From: Eutrophovita brisbanensis
GTDB lineage: Bacteria; Pseudomonadota; Gammaproteobacteria; Burkholderiales; Eutrophovitaceae
Direction: 5' to 3'
NCBI GenBank assembly: GCA_038147395.1
Contig: JAYQTM010000001.1
Location: 124,001 to 188,000, forward strand
Length of the DNA stretch: 64,000 bases
Made by a program: the position numbers and the translations under genes
In this document: positions 46,063 through 53,889 of the stretch, one piece after another
Numbering within the stretch: position 1 is the stretch's first letter
Layout: each line of letters begins with the position of its first letter
Notes under the pieces: model-generated
What the model was told of the DNA's origin: nothing
What the model saw: the letters and a program-made list of their open reading frames with translations, nothing else
The model's database searches: none

Positions 46063-46677
46063 ATGACCGACACGTTAGTGGCCAGTCTGGTAGGTGATAT
46101 TGAGCGCCAGGGTTGGTCGGTTACCCAAGGGTTATTTGATGCTTCTTTGATTTCTGACCTTCGTGAATATGCACAGAGAGGGTTAGTGGAAGGCCATTTT
46201 AGGTCTGCCGGAATCGGCTCAGGTGGAGATTATCGAATTCGAGATGATATTCGAGGCGACAAAATAAAGTGGCTAGACCCGCTAGATAGTGATGCGGCGG
46301 TTAAGCGTGTGTTTGCGCAAATGAGCGATGTTAAGGAAACGATCAATCGCTCTTTATTTTTAGGCCTGTTTGATTTTGAATGCCACTTGGCATGTTATGA
46401 CGCCGGGATGGGCTATGAACGTCATTTTGATCGACCACAAGGTAGTGATTTAAGGCGATTGACGACGACCCTGTATCTTAATGAAGGTTGGCGACCATCT
46501 TATGGCGGACAGCTGAGGATTTATTTCAATGATGATGGGGGTCAATTCATCGATGTAGAACCTGAAGCCGGTACATGCGTGTTTTTTTTAAGTGAACAAT
46601 TTGAACACCAGGTACTTCCCTGTTCAAAGAGGCGCTTTAGTCTCTCAGGTTGGTTTAATCAACGACCAGCGCGGTGA
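46063..46677 (+). CDS. Small 2-oxoglutarate/Fe(II) oxygenase (prolyl 4-hydroxylase/SM-20-like)
   Basis: A 204-residue protein whose ATG abuts the matB stop (TGAATG). The Fe(II) ligands appear as HFD in YERHFDRPQGSD at about 125-136 and the distal H in EQFEHQVLPC at about 183-192, with the 2-oxoglutarate arginine in KRRFSLSGWF about 10 residues later. TTTLYLNEGW and YGGQLRIYF between them are typical of P4H/SM-20 proteins. It could hydroxylate a protein or a small molecule brought in by the neighbouring transporter; the target is unknown. Confidence 0.8.
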   Translation: MTDTLVASLVGDIERQGWSVTQGLFDASLISDLREYAQRGLVEGHFRSAGIGSGGDYRIRDDIRGDKIKWLDPLDSDAAVKRVFAQMSDVKETINRSLFLGLFDFECHLACYDAGMGYERHFDRPQGSDLRRLTTTLYLNEGWRPSYGGQLRIYFNDDGGQFIDVEPEAGTCVFFLSEQFEHQVLPCSKRRFSLSGWFNQRPAR

Positions 46678-46686
46678 CTGGGAGGA

Positions 46687-47490
46687 TTAAACCTCAAAAA
46701 TCGTAGTGAACATTTTGATAGCAAGCCCCAGCAGAACGAATGCAAAGATTTTTTTTAACGTACCTACCGGTAGGCTATGAGCTAACTTAGCACCAAATGG
46801 GACGGTAATGAAAGTTCCTAATACGATACCAGCGAGGGCCGGTAAGTAAACATAGCCCACGCTGAGTGATGGCATCAAACTTTCACCGAGTCCCGTCAAC
46901 ACATAGCCAATGGTTCCTGCTGCGGCGATGGGTAGACCCAGTGCAGCAGATGTGCCAACGGCATTTCGCATGGGGATGTTACACATCACCATCAAGGGGA
47001 TCGTGATCACACCACCGCCAACCCCAACTAAACTCGACAGTACGCCAACGAGACTGGCGCCAACGCCTAGCCCGATGCGAGAAGGCAAATTTCGCGTTGA
47101 TTTTGGTTTGATATTAAGGATGAGTTGTGCTGCTGAGTAGAACGCGAAAACCATAAACAGGCTGGCAAGAATTTTCGGATCGAGTGAGTCTGCGAATAGA
47201 CTACCCAACAGTGTCCCGACGACTAAAAATAGAGCGCTATTTTTAAAAACGGGCCAGAGCACGGCCCCTCTGGCGTGATGCGCGCGAATACTGGAAATAG
47301 AGGTGAACACGATCGAGGCGAGAGACGTCCCGATTGCTAAGTGTAGGATTCGTTCATTCTCAAAACCTTGTGCTGTAAACACGAACACCATGAGAGGAAC
47401 GAGTAGCGTTCCCCCTCCGATTCCCAGTAAGCCTGCAAATAGACCCACGAAGAGCCCCATTACCAGGTAGACAAGCCACCATTCGATCAT
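46687..47490 (-). CDS. TauE/SafE family sulfite/organic-anion exporter
   Basis: A 267-residue polytopic membrane protein with about eight segments and the two family repeats GIGGGTLLVPLMV at about 23-35 and GVGGGVITIPLMV at about 156-168. Family members move sulfite, sulfoacetate or other organic anions. It overlaps the EVE gene upstream by 4 bp, and converges with the oxygenase gene at 9 bp distance without a clear terminator. Its cargo is unknown. Confidence 0.88.
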   Translation of the reverse strand: MIEWWLVYLVMGLFVGLFAGLLGIGGGTLLVPLMVFVFTAQGFENERILHLAIGTSLASIVFTSISSIRAHHARGAVLWPVFKNSALFLVVGTLLGSLFADSLDPKILASLFMVFAFYSAAQLILNIKPKSTRNLPSRIGLGVGASLVGVLSSLVGVGGGVITIPLMVMCNIPMRNAVGTSAALGLPIAAAGTIGYVLTGLGESLMPSLSVGYVYLPALAGIVLGTFITVPFGAKLAHSLPVGTLKKIFAFVLLGLAIKMFTTIFEV

Positions 47491-47963
47491 TTGGCTAGTT
47501 TATTGATGTGTTCCCACTCTGGTGCAGTAACAGGGGTGATTGAGAGACGGGATCCGCGTTGGAGCACTCGCATGTTCGCAAGTTTTTTTTCTTCCCGCAT
47601 TTGGTCGAGTGAAATAAGTTTGATTTGCTTGACGTATTTCACGTCAACAAGCAACCAGCGAGGATTTTCACGACTCGATTTCGGATCAAAGTATTTGCTT
47701 TTGGGATCGAATTGCGTTTCGTCGGGATATGCGTTGGATGCTATTTGAGCGAACCCGACGATACCTGGTGGTGAGCAGTTTGAGTGATAAAACAGAACGC
47801 CATCCCCGATTGACATGTCATCTCGCATGAAATTACGCGCCTGGTAATTTCGTATGCCATCCCAGGGTTCGGTTTTTTTTGGCCGACTTTTGAGGTCCTC
47901 GATACTAAATACATCTGGCTCGGACTTCATCAACCAATAGTTTTTGGGTGTGTTTTTTGCCAT
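47487..47963 (-). CDS. EVE domain-containing protein
   Basis: A 158-residue protein starting MAKNTPKNYWLMKSEPD, with WLMKSEPDVFSIEDL, WDGIRNYQARNFMR at about 34-47 and GDGVLFYHSNCSPPGIVG at about 53-70. These form an EVE/PUA-like domain that binds modified bases in DNA or RNA. In betaproteobacteria it usually follows zapA and the 6S RNA, as here; the place could link it to RNA metabolism, but its ligand is unknown. Confidence 0.92.
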   Translation of the reverse strand: MAKNTPKNYWLMKSEPDVFSIEDLKSRPKKTEPWDGIRNYQARNFMRDDMSIGDGVLFYHSNCSPPGIVGFAQIASNAYPDETQFDPKSKYFDPKSSRENPRWLLVDVKYVKQIKLISLDQMREEKKLANMRVLQRGSRLSITPVTAPEWEHINKLAK

Positions 47964-47983
47964 ATTTTTATACGTTAACAGTT

Positions 47984-48151
47984 ACTTTGGGAGGGCCGCT
48001 CGTTTCATCCTGAACCATACGGTTCAAGGCGGTCGCCTTCCAAATGCCGTAGGTACATCCGCGTAGGACGCGCGCAATAGCATTATTTGAGTCGGCAACC
48101 TAATTTAATGTCATTGGTTCAGAAAATTAAATCGAACGCCCCTCCCAAAGT
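47984..48151 (-). ncRNA. ssrS: 6S RNA
   Basis: The gap between zapA and EVE codes a rod-like RNA on the minus strand. Its ends pair closely (ACTTTGGGAGGGGCG against CGGCCCTCCCAAAGT), the inner 3-prime arm has CCTTGAACCGTATGGTTCA resembling the E. coli 6S segment CCTTGAACC, and the middle can leave the large open bubble that mimics a melted promoter. Size is about 168 nt. Position after zapA matches 6S RNA in proteobacteria. It binds sigma-70 RNA polymerase in stationary phase. The exact ends are estimated from the terminal stem. Confidence 0.88.
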
Positions 48152-48156
48152 AAGCG

Positions 48157-48480
48157 CTAACTTTCAAATAAATCTTTTTGATCGTTGATGATATCGTCTA
48201 CCTTATGTTCAAGGTCTGAAATCTGTTTTCGAATGTTGGCCGTATCCACGCCATGTGTCTTGAGTGTCAATAGCTCGTGTGCAATGTTCAGTGCAGCCAT
48301 GATTGTGATTTTCTCTGAGCCGCTGATACGGCCAGACTCGCGAATTTTATCGGCGTGAGAATTTACGAGTTCGACTGCTCGCAATAACGTGTCCTTGTCT
48401 TCGGCCTTGCTCGCCAGACGTTGTTTGCGGCCAACTAACTCGACTTCAACTTCGACCAAATCACCCATCCGAACCGCCAT
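48157..48480 (-). CDS. zapA: Cell division protein ZapA
   Basis: A 107-residue protein that bundles FtsZ filaments. The family start VEVEVELVGRKQRLASKAEDKD-like beta hairpin is followed by the long C-terminal coiled coil (ISDLEHKVDDIINDQ). MGDLVEVEVEL at residue 5 is an alternative start. It overlaps the zapB-like gene upstream by 20 bp and is followed by the 6S RNA. Confidence 0.88.
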   Translation of the reverse strand: MAVRMGDLVEVEVELVGRKQRLASKAEDKDTLLRAVELVNSHADKIRESGRISGSEKITIMAALNIAHELLTLKTHGVDTANIRKQISDLEHKVDDIINDQKDLFES

Positions 48481-48664
48481 GCTCGCTCGCTACCAAATCC
48501 TCGAGTTTTTTAGTGGCGAGTGAAATTCTGTCGTTAAGGCTTCGTATCTCGGTCTCCGAGAGTACTAATTTTTGACGTAAGCTTAAATTTTGTGCGCGGA
48601 GTTCGCGGCACAATGATCCGAGAATCTCGATTTTTTTATCTAGAGCGTTAATTTCGTTTTGCAT
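48461..48664 (-). CDS. ZapB-like coiled-coil protein (TIGR02449 type)
   Basis: A 67-residue protein that is almost all coiled coil (heptads through LDKKIEILGSLCRELRAQ and LVLSETEIRSLNDRI). Small proteins of this form regularly precede zapA in beta- and gammaproteobacteria and are thought to be divisome partners. The gene overlaps zapA by 20 bp, so the two are translated together. Function is inferred from neighbourhood. Confidence 0.75.
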   Translation of the reverse strand: MQNEINALDKKIEILGSLCRELRAQNLSLRQKLVLSETEIRSLNDRISLATKKLEDLVASEHGGSDG

Positions 48665-48754
48665 CGACGAACTATAGGACAGTGGACTTAAAAGTCAACT
48701 TGCACTCAAGAAACGCCCAAGACTTACTGTATACAGTGTACAATATGTTCAGTT
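48665..48754. promoter_or_regulatory. Divergent promoter region with a 12-bp palindrome
   Basis: Non-coding space between the zapB-like gene and the cobalamin riboswitch. It holds the minus-strand promoter described separately and, at 48726-48737, the perfect palindrome ACTGTATACAGT, followed by GTGTACAAT with a possible -10 TACAAT at 48739-48744 for the riboswitch transcript. No good -35 is seen, so an activator or other regulator may bind the palindrome. Confidence 0.45.
48671..48698 (-). promoter_or_regulatory. Promoter of zapB-like/zapA/6S RNA
   Basis: On the minus strand TTGACT (48693-48698) and TATAGT (48671-48676) are 16 bp apart, directly before the zapB-like gene. With such a short distance to the ATG (48664) the transcript would have almost no leader, or translation starts further in. 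Confidence 0.55.
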
Positions 48755-48755
48755 T

Positions 48756-49015
48756 ACGGTGCCGTCCCAACTCCGAAGTGATGAGGGAGGGTTAAACGGG
48801 AAACAGGTGACCTTCAAGAGTTCGCTAAATGGAGTCAATCCTGTGCTGCCCCCGCAACGGTAGACAAGTGCGAGTACAACACGAATGACGGAATGTCATT
48901 CAGCCACTGTTAAGTAAGTGCACACTTATAATAATGGGAAGGCGTTGTACTAAAACTTGTGAGCCCGGAGACCGGCCATAAACGGGAGGATTCGACCTCA
49001 AATCAATATTGAGGA
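48756..49015 (+). promoter_or_regulatory. Cobalamin (adenosylcobalamin) riboswitch
   Basis: The leader of the TonB receptor gene has the hallmarks of a B12 riboswitch: GGTGCCGTCC at the start, GGGAAACAGGTG, the CTGTGCTGCCCCCGCAACGGTA core, the B12 box GCCACTG near 48902-48908, and GAGCCCGGAGACCGGCC at 48961-48977. An expression-platform hairpin follows: CCTCAA (48996-49001) pairs with TTGAGG (49009-49014), then ATTTTA. When cobalamin is bound, receptor synthesis should fall. Confidence 0.93.
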
Positions 49016-49055
49016 TTTTAAGCTGCACGGTGGGTGCATCAAACGAAGGAACATC

Positions 49056-51161
49056 ATGGCCATTGAACGTCAATCACGAATGAGGCAAATCTCACTCGTT
49101 TTAAGTCTACTCTCAACCACGTATTCGCCCGCATTCGCGGAACCAGCAGTAACTGAGTTAGAAATCAAACCTGTCACGATCACAATCAACCGATTTGACG
49201 AGACCAATCCATCAAATGCGCGAGGCATCGAGGTTTTAACAACCGAGGACATCGAAAACGCATCTCAACAGACGTTACCCGAGTTTTTAGCTTCCAGGTC
49301 TGGTTTATCCCTCACAAATAATTTTTTTGGCAATGGAACACAATCTGCCGCTGTCGACCTGCGCGGTTTCGGATCCGTGGGGGATGAAAACACACTCGTA
49401 TTGGTCAATGGTGTGCGAATTAAAAACAATGACTTGAGCTCGGTCAATTGGTCTTCGATCCCACTGTCAAGTATAGAGCGAATCGAAATTGGTCGAGGTT
49501 CTGGAGGCGTCATATATGGTGGAGGGGCGACTGCTGGATACATCAATATCATCACAAAACGCCAACAGCCAGGACAAAAAAACGCGTCGATTGAAACCGA
49601 GATGGGTTCGTATGGGACACGATCTCTTAATCTTACCGGTAACGTTGCGGGCGATCAAGCTGGAATTTTTGTTTATGCACAACGTTATAACTCAGACAAC
49701 TATCGGGAGAATAACGAGGAGCGACGTTCCGTCGCGAAATTCGATTACCAGTGGTATGGCGAAGTCAATGCCTTTAGCGTCAGTGTGGGGTCGGATCGAC
49801 AGAGCCTGAGAACACCTGGAGACTTGGGCGTAAACCCCGACGGAGGAGTTCCTATCGCCGTAATCGATCGAAAGTCCAGCGATTCAATAAACGATTTTTC
49901 AACTCTGGATGGGGATGTCGTCAATTTGAGTGTTTCACAAGACTGGAATTCATGGACGTTGGTTGAAGATTTTTCCTATCGAGTGAGCGACTCTCGATTA
50001 TTTGCAGAGGGCAACCAGGAATTCTCTGTGATCGAAACCGAAATGTGGCAAATTTCACCACGCTTGAAATACGAGACTGCAGCCACCCTTCCAGGAAGCG
50101 ATTTCATATTGGGTTTGGACTGGGCGAACTGGGATCGGGTCAATACGCGGGCCACAGACCCTAATACTTTTTTAACGCGCCCATTTGCGACTGCAAATTT
50201 AGACCAAACGAATGTCGCCCTTTATGCACAAACAAATGTTCGGTTAACCGATAAGTTAGCAAGCACCGTTGGCGTTCGTCACGAGAAACAGGACAGTGAG
50301 GCAAGCGATGTGGTCGATCCAGCGGCGAGCTTCCCTTTTGCAACGACTAACAATGCAGCAACCACGCGGACACAAACCGTTAAAAACAACGCTTATGAAG
50401 TCGGACTGGAGTACGCAATCGCTGACAACATACAAATGGTCGCGAGAACAAACCGTTCATTTCGAGTGGCGAATTCTGACGAGGTTTTTTTGTCGGCATT
50501 TAATTTAGGAACTTTTGAAATTGACCGACAATTCGTGTTTTTAGAGCCTCAAAAAACGTACACCCATGAAATGGGTGTTGCTGTGAGTGGGGAACGCAGT
50601 CGATTCAGCGGTACGGTATTTCAAATTGATACGAAAAACGAGATCCGTTTAGATCCAGTGGCCTTTGCGAATACAAATTTTCCTGTTACCCAACGCAGAG
50701 GACTCGAGCTTCAAGTGGGTTGGCGGAGTGCCACTTGGGACCTCAGTAGCACTTATAGTTATACGCAGCCCAAATTTTTGCAAGGCGAACGAGGTGGTGT
50801 CGCGTTAGCCGATAAAGACATTCCGCTTGTTCCGCGAACAAAGGTTGGGATGTCTGCTCGATTCACCTCAGGAACAGGGTTCGTCTTGGGCGGTGACTTA
50901 AATTATACGAGTGACCAATTTATGACAAACGATGAGACAAATTCGTTTGGTCGAAAAATACCGAGCTATACCTTGCTAGATCTTCACCTTTCAAAGTCAT
51001 ACGGCGCTTTCAATGTGGCGCTTAAGATAAATAACGCTCTAGATCGGGAATATTTCACCTTCGCTGTAAACAGTACAGCAGCCGGTAACGACGCATTCAA
51101 TTTTTATCCGCTCCCAGAGCGATCCGCTTTTTTAACGGCGTCGTACACGTTTGGGAACTGA
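49056..51161 (+). CDS. btuB: TonB-dependent outer-membrane receptor, BtuB-like
   Basis: A 701-residue outer-membrane receptor. A signal peptide is seen (MRQISLVLSLLSTTYSPAFA, cleavage near residue 28; the ATG at residue 9 may be the real start). The plug domain has VDLRGFGSVGDENTLVLVNG at about 99-118 and IERIEIGRGSGGVIYGGGA at about 140-158, and the rest is beta-barrel ending in a C-terminal aromatic strand (SAFLTASYTFGN). The cobalamin riboswitch in its leader makes vitamin B12 the likely ligand. No btuCDF genes lie beside it. Confidence 0.85.
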   Translation: MAIERQSRMRQISLVLSLLSTTYSPAFAEPAVTELEIKPVTITINRFDETNPSNARGIEVLTTEDIENASQQTLPEFLASRSGLSLTNNFFGNGTQSAAVDLRGFGSVGDENTLVLVNGVRIKNNDLSSVNWSSIPLSSIERIEIGRGSGGVIYGGGATAGYINIITKRQQPGQKNASIETEMGSYGTRSLNLTGNVAGDQAGIFVYAQRYNSDNYRENNEERRSVAKFDYQWYGEVNAFSVSVGSDRQSLRTPGDLGVNPDGGVPIAVIDRKSSDSINDFSTLDGDVVNLSVSQDWNSWTLVEDFSYRVSDSRLFAEGNQEFSVIETEMWQISPRLKYETAATLPGSDFILGLDWANWDRVNTRATDPNTFLTRPFATANLDQTNVALYAQTNVRLTDKLASTVGVRHEKQDSEASDVVDPAASFPFATTNNAATTRTQTVKNNAYEVGLEYAIADNIQMVARTNRSFRVANSDEVFLSAFNLGTFEIDRQFVFLEPQKTYTHEMGVAVSGERSRFSGTVFQIDTKNEIRLDPVAFANTNFPVTQRRGLELQVGWRSATWDLSSTYSYTQPKFLQGERGGVALADKDIPLVPRTKVGMSARFTSGTGFVLGGDLNYTSDQFMTNDETNSFGRKIPSYTLLDLHLSKSYGAFNVALKINNALDREYFTFAVNSTAAGNDAFNFYPLPERSAFLTASYTFGN

Positions 51162-51247
51162 GATTTAGATCATCAAAGGCGTCGCTTGCTTTGTTCGGCC
51201 CCCCAAGTGACTGGTCGTTTGTTTCGAGGTCTGATAATGTGCGGTGA

Positions 51248-52984
51248 ATGTCACACCGAAAAAGCTCAGACCTCTATTTCAGGTTACTCGGATACTTAAA
51301 ACCTTATTGGATCGCGTTCGCGATATCGATTGTTGCAATGGTCTTGGCGGCGTTGTCCGAGGTCGCTCTTCCGGTCTTGATCAAGCCGTTTCTGGATGGG
51401 ACTTTTATCGAAAAAGACCCAGTATTGATGACATGGACACCAGTATTTTTGGTGGGTATCTTCCTTGCCCGAGGTATCACGGGTTTCGTTGCTCAGTATA
51501 TGAGCTCGTGGGTTGGAAACAAGATGGTTTTCGATTTGCGAGAGCAGATGTTTGAGAAATTATTGAAGCTACCACTTGGATATTTTCACGAAAATAGTTC
51601 TGGGTCCCACATCTCAAAATTCACGTTTGATGTGGCTCAGGTTCAGTACGCGGCCACGCAGGTCATTATCATTTCAGTCAAGGACACACTGACGGTTATC
51701 GGACTCCTTGGCTACCTCGTTTACCTCGATTGGCGATTGACTTGTATCGCGCTCGTGATGTTGCCTCCGATCGCTCTCGTCGTGAAATACTTCAACCGCC
51801 GACTTCGTTGGGCTACTAGAGAAACCCAGGATGCGATGGGGGCTGTGACAGAGGTTGTCCAAGAGTCCATTGATTGCAGCAAAGTCGTCAAGATTTACGA
51901 GGGTGTCGCAGTGGAAAAAAACCGGTTTGCTGATGTGAGCAACCGACTGAGACGGCTCTTGATGAAGCAAACCATTGCAGTAGCCGCGAATGTGCCGATC
52001 GTCCAGTTAATTGCATCAGTCGCTACGGCAATCGTAATTTTTTACATCCTTGGCCAAGTTCGAGCTGATGCGACAACAATAGGTGGTTTTGTGTCTTATC
52101 TGGCGGCATTGTTGATGCTGACTGCACCAATTAAACGTATTACCGGCATGATGGAGCACCTTCAGCGGGGACTCGCCGCCTGTGAGAGCGTATTTGGCTT
52201 GATTGACGAACCAGCGGAACGTGATTCGGGCACGCGAGAGTTACGCTCCGTTCAAGGCAGGATCGTCTTCGATAATGTTTGTTTTAAATACGATAAAACA
52301 GATCAGTTTGTTCTTAAAAATATTAACCTGACGATTGAGCCAGGAGAGAGTGTTGCGATTGTTGGCGCATCAGGTAGCGGTAAAACGACCTTAGTCAATC
52401 TCATACCTCGCTTCTTTGCCCCATCATCAGGAACCGTGACAGTTGATGGTAATGACTTATCGACACTCACATTAACGAGCTTGCGTGGACAGATTGCTCT
52501 GGTGAGCCAGGAGATCGCTCTCTTCAATTACAGCGTTGCGGCCAATGTCGCTTATGGCGCAGGCGAGGTTCAGGGGGAAGCTCTCGATGCCGCGCTTCGA
52601 GATGCCAGTGCGACCGGCTTTGTTGATCAATTACCTGGTGAACAAGCGTTTCTCGTTGGCGAAAAAGGGATGAAGTTATCTGGAGGTCAACGGCAGCGAA
52701 TCGCGATCGCTCGGGCTCTTTATAAGGATGCGCCAATTGTCATCATGGATGAAGCAACGTCTGCCTTGGACTCTGAATCGGAGAAATCCATACAAGGGGC
52801 GTTTGATGCATTACGTGCGGGGCGCACAACAATTACGATTGCTCATCGGTTGTCCACCATCGAACAGGCCGACAAAATTGTGGTCATGGATGGTGGCGAA
52901 ATTATTGAAATTGGTAAGCATCAAGAATTGCTCTCTCGAGAGGGTGTTTACGCCAAACTTCACTCGCTCCAAAGTACGAGCTAG
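51248..52984 (+). CDS. msbA: Lipid A export ABC transporter MsbA
   Basis: A 578-residue half transporter: six N-terminal membrane segments, then an ATPase domain with Walker A GASGSGKTTLV at about 375-385, signature LSGGQRQRIAIARAL at about 479-493 and Walker B IVIMDEATSALDSE. It flips lipid A-core across the inner membrane. The full fusion type, length and YLKPYW start match MsbA; drug exporters of the same family are the alternative. Starts 86 bp after the receptor gene. Confidence 0.88.
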   Translation: MSHRKSSDLYFRLLGYLKPYWIAFAISIVAMVLAALSEVALPVLIKPFLDGTFIEKDPVLMTWTPVFLVGIFLARGITGFVAQYMSSWVGNKMVFDLREQMFEKLLKLPLGYFHENSSGSHISKFTFDVAQVQYAATQVIIISVKDTLTVIGLLGYLVYLDWRLTCIALVMLPPIALVVKYFNRRLRWATRETQDAMGAVTEVVQESIDCSKVVKIYEGVAVEKNRFADVSNRLRRLLMKQTIAVAANVPIVQLIASVATAIVIFYILGQVRADATTIGGFVSYLAALLMLTAPIKRITGMMEHLQRGLAACESVFGLIDEPAERDSGTRELRSVQGRIVFDNVCFKYDKTDQFVLKNINLTIEPGESVAIVGASGSGKTTLVNLIPRFFAPSSGTVTVDGNDLSTLTLTSLRGQIALVSQEIALFNYSVAANVAYGAGEVQGEALDAALRDASATGFVDQLPGEQAFLVGEKGMKLSGGQRQRIAIARALYKDAPIVIMDEATSALDSESEKSIQGAFDALRAGRTTITIAHRLSTIEQADKIVVMDGGEIIEIGKHQELLSREGVYAKLHSLQSTS

Positions 52985-52993
52985 CGTCGCATT

Positions 52994-53798
52994 TTGACTA
53001 AAGACGACCAACTTAAGTTAACCCAGAAAACGGCCTGGTCCTTGGGGGACTTTTCCGTTATCGGATGGAATACCGTGTTCCCAGGCGAGTTATTGATTGA
53101 GAGTGTCGGTGTCAGTTCGGGCCATGTAATACTCGATGTCGCTTGCGGTACTGGGAATCTTGCCATTTCCGCTGCAAGACGAAACTGTATTGCCCATGGC
53201 ATTGACTACGTGCCAGCGTTGATTGATCGCGCAAGATCTAGAGCAGAAAGTGAGGGGTTAACAGCGACTTTTAAGGAAGCTGATTGTGACTTTATCCCGT
53301 ATCTTGATGAGTCATTTGATCGAGTATTTTCGATTTTTGGATCGATGTTTTCTCCGAACCCAAGAATGGCATTTGCCGAGCTGGTGCGTGTCTGTCGCGC
53401 GGGAGGGCGAATCGGTCTTGCAAGTTGGACCCCGGATGGATTCTGGGGAAAGACGTTTGAACTCATTGCGCAGTTTTCCGATCGGCCTAAGCCAGAGACA
53501 TCCCCTGTTTCATGGGGGACTAAGGAATGGATTGCTGAGCTCATGGGATCATCCGGTCAGTTTTTGTCGACAAATGTCAGGGTGGCCAAGTTTCGTTTTC
53601 AATGACACGGCACATTGGATTGATACGTTTTCAACCTACTTTGGACCATTGATTTCAGTACTCAACAATTTAAGTGACGAGCAAAGAAAACGTTTGATTG
53701 ACGGTTTGTGTGCAGTCCTTGAGGAATTCAATTGTTCCGAGGATGACACACTTGTTGTCGGTGCCGAGTACCTCGAGTTGGTCATTCTCAAAAATTGA
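52994..53798 (+). pseudogene. SAM-dependent methyltransferase, interrupted by a frameshift
   Basis: Class I methyltransferase of the UbiE/MerR-type superfamily. From a TTG start the first frame gives the SAM loop ILDVACGTGNLAISAAR at about 44-60, the acidic EADCDFIPYLDESFDRVFS and AGGRIGLASWTPDGF, and stops at 53605. The next frame goes on with NDTAHWIDTFSTYFGP and LEEFNCSEDDTLVVGAEYLELVI, the usual C-terminal end of this family, to 53798. Dropping one T from the run at 53596-53599 rejoins them as KFRFNDTAHW in a protein of about 268 residues. The substrate is unknown. The gene follows msbA by 9 bp. Confidence 0.82.
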
Positions 53799-53889
53799 CC
53801 AACCAGTTTTGATTCTCGTGAGGGTTTATCGCTCACTCAACCAACGCAGAAAAAGATATACTTCTCCTGCAATCGGAGGGGAGTAAAAG

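Noticed and set aside
48726..48742. A LexA (SOS) box at ACTGTATACAGT
   Set aside because: The SOS box needs CTGT and ACAG separated by eight bases; here only two bases lie between them, so the site does not fit LexA.
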